DNA of 47,499 bases from the NCBI RefSeq assembly GCF_018274385.1, contig NZ_JAAFYZ010000062.1, positions 1 through 47,499 of the forward strand. Reading direction: 5' to 3'. Below the pieces are notes generated by a model. It was not told the origin of the DNA and ran no database searches. It was given only the letters and a program-made list of their open reading frames with translations. Origin of the DNA: Catenulispora pinistramenti. GTDB taxonomy: Bacteria > Actinomycetota > Actinomycetes > Streptomycetales > Catenulisporaceae. Position 1 is the first letter of the stretch; the number at the start of each line of letters is the position of its first letter. Made by a program: the position numbers and the translations under genes. Shown here one piece after another: positions 43,699-47,499 of the stretch.

Positions 43699-44730
43699 TC
43701 AGTTGGTCAGGATGATCTTTCCGCTGACGGTGCCGGACTCGGCCAGCCGCAACGCCTCCGCGGCCTGGGCCAGCGGCAGCTGGGCCGCGATCGGGGTGAC
43801 GATGTCGCCGCGCCGCAGGGCCGCGAAGACCTCGGTCAGGTCGGCGCGCAGCCGGGCCCGGAAACGGTCCTGGTTCAGCTTCTTGCCGGCCCAGATGTTG
43901 AAGAAGGAGGCGCTGCGGCCGTTGGGCAGCAGGGTCCACAGCGTGGTGCGGGCCACGATCTTCAGCACCGGCCACTGCTTGGAGCCGCTGTCGTCGCGGG
44001 TCGAGGCGGTGCCGTAGGAGACGAGCGTGCCGTGCGGGGCGAGCAGGTGCCAGGAGTCGATGACGCTGCGCCCGCCGACGTGGTCGAAGACCGCGTCCAC
44101 GCCGCCCGGGGCCAGCTCGCGGACCTGCTCGGGGACGTTGTCGGCGCGGTAGTCGACCGGGATCACCCCGGCGGCGCGCAGCGCGTCGTGGTTCCGGGCC
44201 GAGGCGGTGCCGATCACCGTCGCCCCGGCCGCCAGCGCCAGCTGGGCCAGGACCGAGCCGACGCCGCCGCTGGCGCCGTGCACCAGGACCGTCTGACCGG
44301 CCTTCACATGCGCCTTGCGGTGCAGCATCTGCCAGGCGGTGATGCCGTTCACCACCACGGTCTCGGCCTGCTCGGCGGTCAGGCCCTCGGGGACCTCGAC
44401 CGCGTCCCGGGCGTCGGCCAGCAGGTGGCTGGACCAGCCGCCGACCTTGGTCAGCACCGCCACCCGCTTGCCCAGCAGGCCCGGCTCCACCCCGGCGCCG
44501 ACCGCGTAGACCCGGCCGACGACGTCGTAGCCCGGGACGAACGGGAACGGGGGCTGGTCGTAGTAGCGGCCCCGGCGCATCTGCTGCTCGGCGAAGGAGA
44601 CCCCGGTCGCCTCCATGGCGATCACGATCTGGCCGGCCCCGGGCTGCGGCACGGCCGCGTGCCGGACCTGCAGTCCTTCCGGCTCCACGATGCCCGGCAG
44701 TACCACCTGGACGAGAGTCTGATCCGTCAT
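43699..44730 (-). CDS. Medium-chain NADPH:quinone oxidoreductase-type dehydrogenase
   Basis: The 343-residue protein is a zinc-free medium-chain reductase. It shows the GroES-like half (VPGYDVVGRVYAVGAGVEPGLLGKRV) and the Rossmann half with VLVHGASGGVGSVLAQLALAAGATVIGTA. The NADPH-binding AxxGGVGS pattern and absence of the zinc-binding Cys/His set point to a quinone or enone reductase. It lies in an operon with the SnoaL-like gene and is divergent from a TetR gene, which probably represses both. Confidence 0.92.
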   Translation of the reverse strand: MTDQTLVQVVLPGIVEPEGLQVRHAAVPQPGAGQIVIAMEATGVSFAEQQMRRGRYYDQPPFPFVPGYDVVGRVYAVGAGVEPGLLGKRVAVLTKVGGWSSHLLADARDAVEVPEGLTAEQAETVVVNGITAWQMLHRKAHVKAGQTVLVHGASGGVGSVLAQLALAAGATVIGTASARNHDALRAAGVIPVDYRADNVPEQVRELAPGGVDAVFDHVGGRSVIDSWHLLAPHGTLVSYGTASTRDDSGSKQWPVLKIVARTTLWTLLPNGRSASFFNIWAGKKLNQDRFRARLRADLTEVFAALRRGDIVTPIAAQLPLAQAAEALRLAESGTVSGKIILTN

Positions 44731-44764
44731 GGCCGCGGCCCTTTCTGTAGAAGCTCTTGCGTTC

Positions 44765-44779
44765 GTTACAAGTTATAAC
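44765..44779. promoter_or_regulatory. Operator-like palindrome between qor-type and TetR genes
   Basis: GTTACAA (44765-44771) and TTATAAC (44773-44779) are inverted with one mismatch around a single G. It lies 35 bp upstream of the oxidoreductase start, a fitting place for the divergent TetR to act. Confidence 0.5.
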
Positions 44780-44874
44780 AGCTCGCTTCAGTGAATGTCA
44801 ATCGCATCGGTGATAGCCTCTAACTGTCGCCGTCCGCAGAGCCGGCACAGACGACAGACGAGGAGGTCACGGCC

Positions 44875-45525
44875 ATGGGAGCAACGACGGAGTCACCCAG
44901 GCAGCGCTACCGCGCGCAGGTGCAGGAGGAGATCAAGCAGCACGCGTGGGAGCAGATCGCGACCGCGGGCGCCTCCGCGCTGTCGCTGAACGCCATCGCC
45001 AAGCAGATGGGGATGAGCGGGCCGGCGCTGTACCGGTACTTCGCCAACCGCGACGAGCTGATCACGGCGCTCATCCGGGACGCCTACCAGAGCCTGGCCG
45101 ACGCGATCCGGTCCGCCGCGGCGGGCGGCGCGGATCTCAGGGGGCTGGCACAGGCGATGCGGGCCTGGGCACTGGAGGACCCGCAGCGGTATCTACTGAT
45201 CTACGGCACGCCGGTGCCGGGCTATCAGGCTCCTGATGACACCAGGCAGCTGACCAACGACGTGATGACGAAGCTGCTGGAGGCGGCCGGGGGCGCCGGA
45301 CTCGGCGCGCTGCCGGCCTCGCCGCTGGGGGAGCATCTGGCCGCCTCGGACGCCGGCTGGGCCACGGCGTACTCCGCCGAGCCGGAGCGGCTGCACCGGG
45401 CCGTCGTCTTCTGGACCCGGCTGCACGGGGTGCTCTCGCTGGAGCTGGCCGGGCACTTCAGCGGGATGGGGTTCGACCCGGCGCGGGTGTACGCGGCCGA
45501 GGTGGAGGCCGTCGCAGGCCACTGA
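44875..45525 (+). CDS. TetR-family regulator with WHG-type C-terminal domain
   Basis: The 216-residue protein has the HTH (ALSLNAIAKQMGMSGPALYRYFANRDELI, residues ~33-65) and a C-terminal domain of the TetR_C_33/WHG kind (WALEDPQRYLLIYGTPVPGYQAPDD; FWTRLHGVLSLELAGHF). GAGGAGG precedes the ATG. It is probably the repressor of the divergent oxidoreductase-SnoaL operon. It converges with the MBL-fold gene. Confidence 0.93.
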   Translation: MGATTESPRQRYRAQVQEEIKQHAWEQIATAGASALSLNAIAKQMGMSGPALYRYFANRDELITALIRDAYQSLADAIRSAAAGGADLRGLAQAMRAWALEDPQRYLLIYGTPVPGYQAPDDTRQLTNDVMTKLLEAAGGAGLGALPASPLGEHLAASDAGWATAYSAEPERLHRAVVFWTRLHGVLSLELAGHFSGMGFDPARVYAAEVEAVAGH

Positions 45526-45547
45526 TGGTCCGCGACGGCCCCGGGGG

Positions 45548-46189
45548 TCAGACGGTGATCGTCTCGCCGATCGGGACGATGGTCACCGGCACGTCGGTCA
45601 GCCCGCCCTGGCCCACCATCTGCCGCGTCATCTGCTGCCCGAGGTCGCTGAGCAGCAGCTCGTGGATCTGCACGGCCTGCTTCGGCGCGACCTCGCGCAC
45701 GTAGTCCACGCCCTCGCCGAGCTTGGCCCACGGCCCGCTGGTGGGCAGCAGCAGCGTCTCCACCGGCGCGTCCGGGACGTGGTAGGCGTCGCCGGGGTGG
45801 TACACGCGCTCGTCGACCAGGTAGCCGACGTTCGCGACCCGGGGCATGTCGCGGTGGATCATGGCGTGCAGTTCGCCGAAGACGCCGATGTCGAAGCCGG
45901 CCACCGCGATCCGGTCCCCGGCGGCCACCGCGGTGACCTGCCCGCGCCGGGCCTGCCACCGCCCGACCACGCTCTCCGGGCCGTACACCCGCAGCTCGGG
46001 ACGGGCTTGCAGGGCCTGCGCGAGCAGTTCCTCGTCGAAGTGGTCGAAGTGCTCGTGGGTGATCAGGACCGCCTCGGCCGCCGCCACGGCGTCGGCCGCG
46101 TCGGGCGTCAGGGTGCCCGGGTCGATGACGATCCGGCCCTGGTCACCGGCCAGCGAGACACAGGCGTGGGCGTATTTGGTCAGCTGCAT
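45548..46189 (-). CDS. MBL-fold metallo-hydrolase (UlaG/YcjG-like)
   Basis: The 213-residue protein shows the metallo-beta-lactamase motif THEHFDHFD (His45, His47, Asp49, His50), an earlier IVIDPGTL strand and later GDAYHVP. It opens with LTKYAHACVSL, as do small UlaG-like hydrolases. It should bind two metal ions and hydrolyse a small ester or phosphodiester; the substrate is not known. Upstream lies a perfect palindrome at 46214-46233, which may be the site of a regulator such as the neighbouring TetR. Confidence 0.9.
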   Translation of the reverse strand: MQLTKYAHACVSLAGDQGRIVIDPGTLTPDAADAVAAAEAVLITHEHFDHFDEELLAQALQARPELRVYGPESVVGRWQARRGQVTAVAAGDRIAVAGFDIGVFGELHAMIHRDMPRVANVGYLVDERVYHPGDAYHVPDAPVETLLLPTSGPWAKLGEGVDYVREVAPKQAVQIHELLLSDLGQQMTRQMVGQGGLTDVPVTIVPIGETITV

Positions 46190-46213
46190 GGGTCAGCTCC
46201 TGTTCCACTGATG

Positions 46214-46233
46214 TGTACAGGCTGGACTGTACA
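46214..46233. promoter_or_regulatory. Palindrome upstream of the MBL-fold gene
   Basis: TGTACAG (46214-46220) and CTGTACA (46227-46233) are exact inverted copies around gctgga, 25 bp upstream of the MBL start. Size and spacing suit a TetR-type dimer. Confidence 0.55.
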
Positions 46234-46297
46234 GTCTCCAGCTGATCCTCCGATGCCGATGCCGTTAACCGGGTGACAGCCCCGTGATGATGGCGGC

Positions 46298-46786
46298 ATG
46301 ACGAAAGGCGCGTGGACCGTGAGCCGCGCCGGGGTCGAGCAGCCCGAGGCGGCCGGCTTGCTGTACTCGTACTACGACGAGCTGGTCAGCCGGTACTGGG
46401 GGCGGCCGTGCGAGGCCGGTGAGGTGGAGTCGGCGATGCGCGATGAACCCAACGACGACCTGGCTGTGTTCCTGGTGGCGCGGGTCAGGGACGCGGCGGC
46501 CGGGTGCGTCGGGGTGCGGATGTTGGCAGCGGGGTTGGCCGAGTTGAGCCGGATGTACATCCGGCCGGAGTTCCGGCGCTCCGGCGGCGGCCGACTGTTG
46601 CTCGCGGCGGCGGATCAGGCGGCCGAGGAGTCGGGGGCTCGGGCCATTCGCCTGGACACCAGGGACGATCTGGTGGAGGCGCGGGCGATGTACGCGCGGT
46701 GCGGCTATCGCGAGATCCCGGCTTACAACGACAGCCGGTACGCCGACCATTGGTTCGAGAAGGCGCCGCCCTCACCCCGGATCTAG
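46298..46786 (+). CDS. GNAT-family N-acetyltransferase
   Basis: The 162-residue protein has the GNAT core: LVARVRDAAAGCVGVRML, then AELSRMYIRPEFRRSGGGRLLLAAADQA with the acetyl-CoA pyrophosphate loop RRSGGG, and ARAMYARCGYREIPAYND at the end. It transfers acetyl from acetyl-CoA to an amine; the substrate is unknown. It is divergent from the MBL gene across ~110 bp. The start is ATG 46298; no strong ribosome site is visible. Confidence 0.9.
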   Translation: MTKGAWTVSRAGVEQPEAAGLLYSYYDELVSRYWGRPCEAGEVESAMRDEPNDDLAVFLVARVRDAAAGCVGVRMLAAGLAELSRMYIRPEFRRSGGGRLLLAAADQAAEESGARAIRLDTRDDLVEARAMYARCGYREIPAYNDSRYADHWFEKAPPSPRI

Positions 46787-46817
46787 TGCTGTATCAGGCA
46801 ACGTTTGCCGGGGAGTT

Positions 46818-46865
46818 TTCGCGATGTGGTTCGCGATGTGGTTCGTGACGTGGTTCGCGACATGT
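46818..46865. repeat. 12-bp tandem repeat, 4 copies
   Basis: Units of ttcgcgatgtgg (46818-46829, 46830-46841) followed by two variant units to 46865, between the GNAT gene and the right-hand long repeat. Confidence 0.88.
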
Positions 46866-46890
46866 CGGTCGGCGGGCGGGATTCGTTGGC

Positions 46891-47401
46891 GGGTGGAGCT
46901 TGTTGGGGGCTGGAGTTTGTGGGCCGGGTTGCGGTTGGCGTTTGGGTTGAAAGGCGATTTTTACGGCCTTCGGTCATGGTTGTGCCGGTTCGGGGTTCGG
47001 GGTGGTGGGTGTGTTTCTCGGCTGCCGGTTCACGTGTTCACAACCCCGCCGCGCCTCAGGCCTCTTCAACTCCGGCAAGTCAGGACAAGGGCAAAGGGCC
47101 AGATCAAGAGCAAGATCAAGGGCATAGGCCAGATCAACAGCAAGATCAAAGTCAAACCCATGGTGAAGAGCCGGGCCTCCGGCGGGCCTCGGCAACCTCA
47201 GGGAAACTAGCGCGGTTCCCTAGGGTGGCCGGGTCAGTCTCAGCGGCGGCGGTTTGTGGGGTGGTGCGGTCCGTTCCCCTCGGTCGCGTCGTCAGCCCGG
47301 GGGGTACAGCACCGGTGTCCGGGGGTAAAGTCCGCGCGCGGCGGTCATGCAGGTAGGCGGCGGTTTCGTATGGCGCGAACTTGACCCCCGGCCACCGGCA
47401 C
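46891..47401 (-). repeat. Long dispersed repeat, right copy (inverted)
   Basis: Reverse complement of the element at 566-1060, with substitutions spread evenly and a longer 12-bp repeat block near 47089-47155. The module at 47267-47330 and the partial one at 47380-47401 are divergent with a 49-bp gap, exactly as at 524-587 and 637-700. The similarity stops sharply at 47401. The open frames inside differ from the left copy by changes at all codon positions. Confidence 0.88.
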
Positions 47402-47499
47402 AATGCCGCGTAGTTAAGGTTTTGGTGGGGGTGTCAAGGGGCTGGTTGGTGGTGTGAACGAGACCTCTGATACATCGGTTCTTGTCTAGAGAAGCCGTT
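47402..47499. other. Unassigned sequence at right edge
   Basis: 98 bp beyond the repeat. The G/T-rich stretch and AT-richer end do not match any other part of the window. No gene, RNA or terminal inverted repeat could be supported; an insertion-sequence end beyond the edge cannot be excluded. Confidence 0.4.

Noticed and set aside
46805-47356. 183-codon frame in the right-hand repeat resembling a frame in the left repeat
   Set aside because: Similarity is due to the DNA repeat; changes between copies fall on all codon positions and the tandem block changes length, so it is not under protein selection.

Overview
The base composition (very high G+C, G/C-rich third codon positions), the many GTG starts and the gene families point to an actinomycete chromosome. 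Supporting families are a deazaflavin (F420)-type nitroreductase relative, HbpS-like, PadR and TetR regulators, secreted S53 and neprosin peptidases, and a single-anchor sdhCAB. A filamentous soil genus of the Streptomyces/Catenulispora kind fits, but nothing here fixes the genus. The housekeeping sdhCAB operon argues for a chromosomal rather than plasmid location.

Both ends are repeats. Bases 1-587 form a large palindrome. A ~500-bp non-coding repeat at 566-1060 recurs inverted at 46891-47401. Each copy carries a divergent pair of one 64-bp module with the same 49-bp gap. The window may simply be a stretch broken at a dispersed repeat family.

1.1-6.5 kb: a full-length large serine recombinase whose catalytic residues are replaced, a divergent BlaI-type repressor, a secreted S53 (sedolisin) peptidase, a lipoprotein and an HxlR regulator. 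The HxlR gene faces a carboxymuconolactone-decarboxylase remnant broken by a 10-bp duplication. 7-8.2 kb: a fluoride-export operon crcB-DUF190-crcB. 8.4-12.6 kb: a PadR-ABC-permease operon. 12.8-18.2 kb: two unrecognised proteins, a serine hydrolase, an F420-type protein and a large membrane protein that may be a glycosyltransferase. 18.6-21 kb: a drug-efflux MFS with a divergent TetR.

21.1-27.3 kb: a DUF6884 protein, a PepSY-like membrane-anchored protein, then a peptidase cluster. A proline-iminopeptidase-type hydrolase and two tandem neprosin-like secreted peptidases are divergent from an XRE-HTH/TPR regulator. Neprosins cut after proline, iminopeptidases remove N-terminal proline, and HTH-TPR regulators often bind peptides, so a peptide-processing and peptide-sensing module is plausible. 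27.4-30.3 kb: a TetR with two small membrane proteins behind a double operator, an HbpS/GlcG protein and a DUF4097 protein. 30.5-35.1 kb: a ferric-reductase-like oxidoreductase, an FMN-binding protein, a small HTH protein and a frameshifted DUF4132 gene. 35.2-38.5 kb: a NarL-type two-component pair and a GH18 enzyme behind a perfect 27-bp palindrome. 38.7-43.1 kb: sdhCAB and a divergent LysR. 43.2-46.8 kb: a qor-SnoaL operon with a divergent TetR, an MBL-fold hydrolase and a GNAT.

A second theme is short tandem repeats, several of 12-bp period, at many loci, some in frame inside proteins and some between genes.
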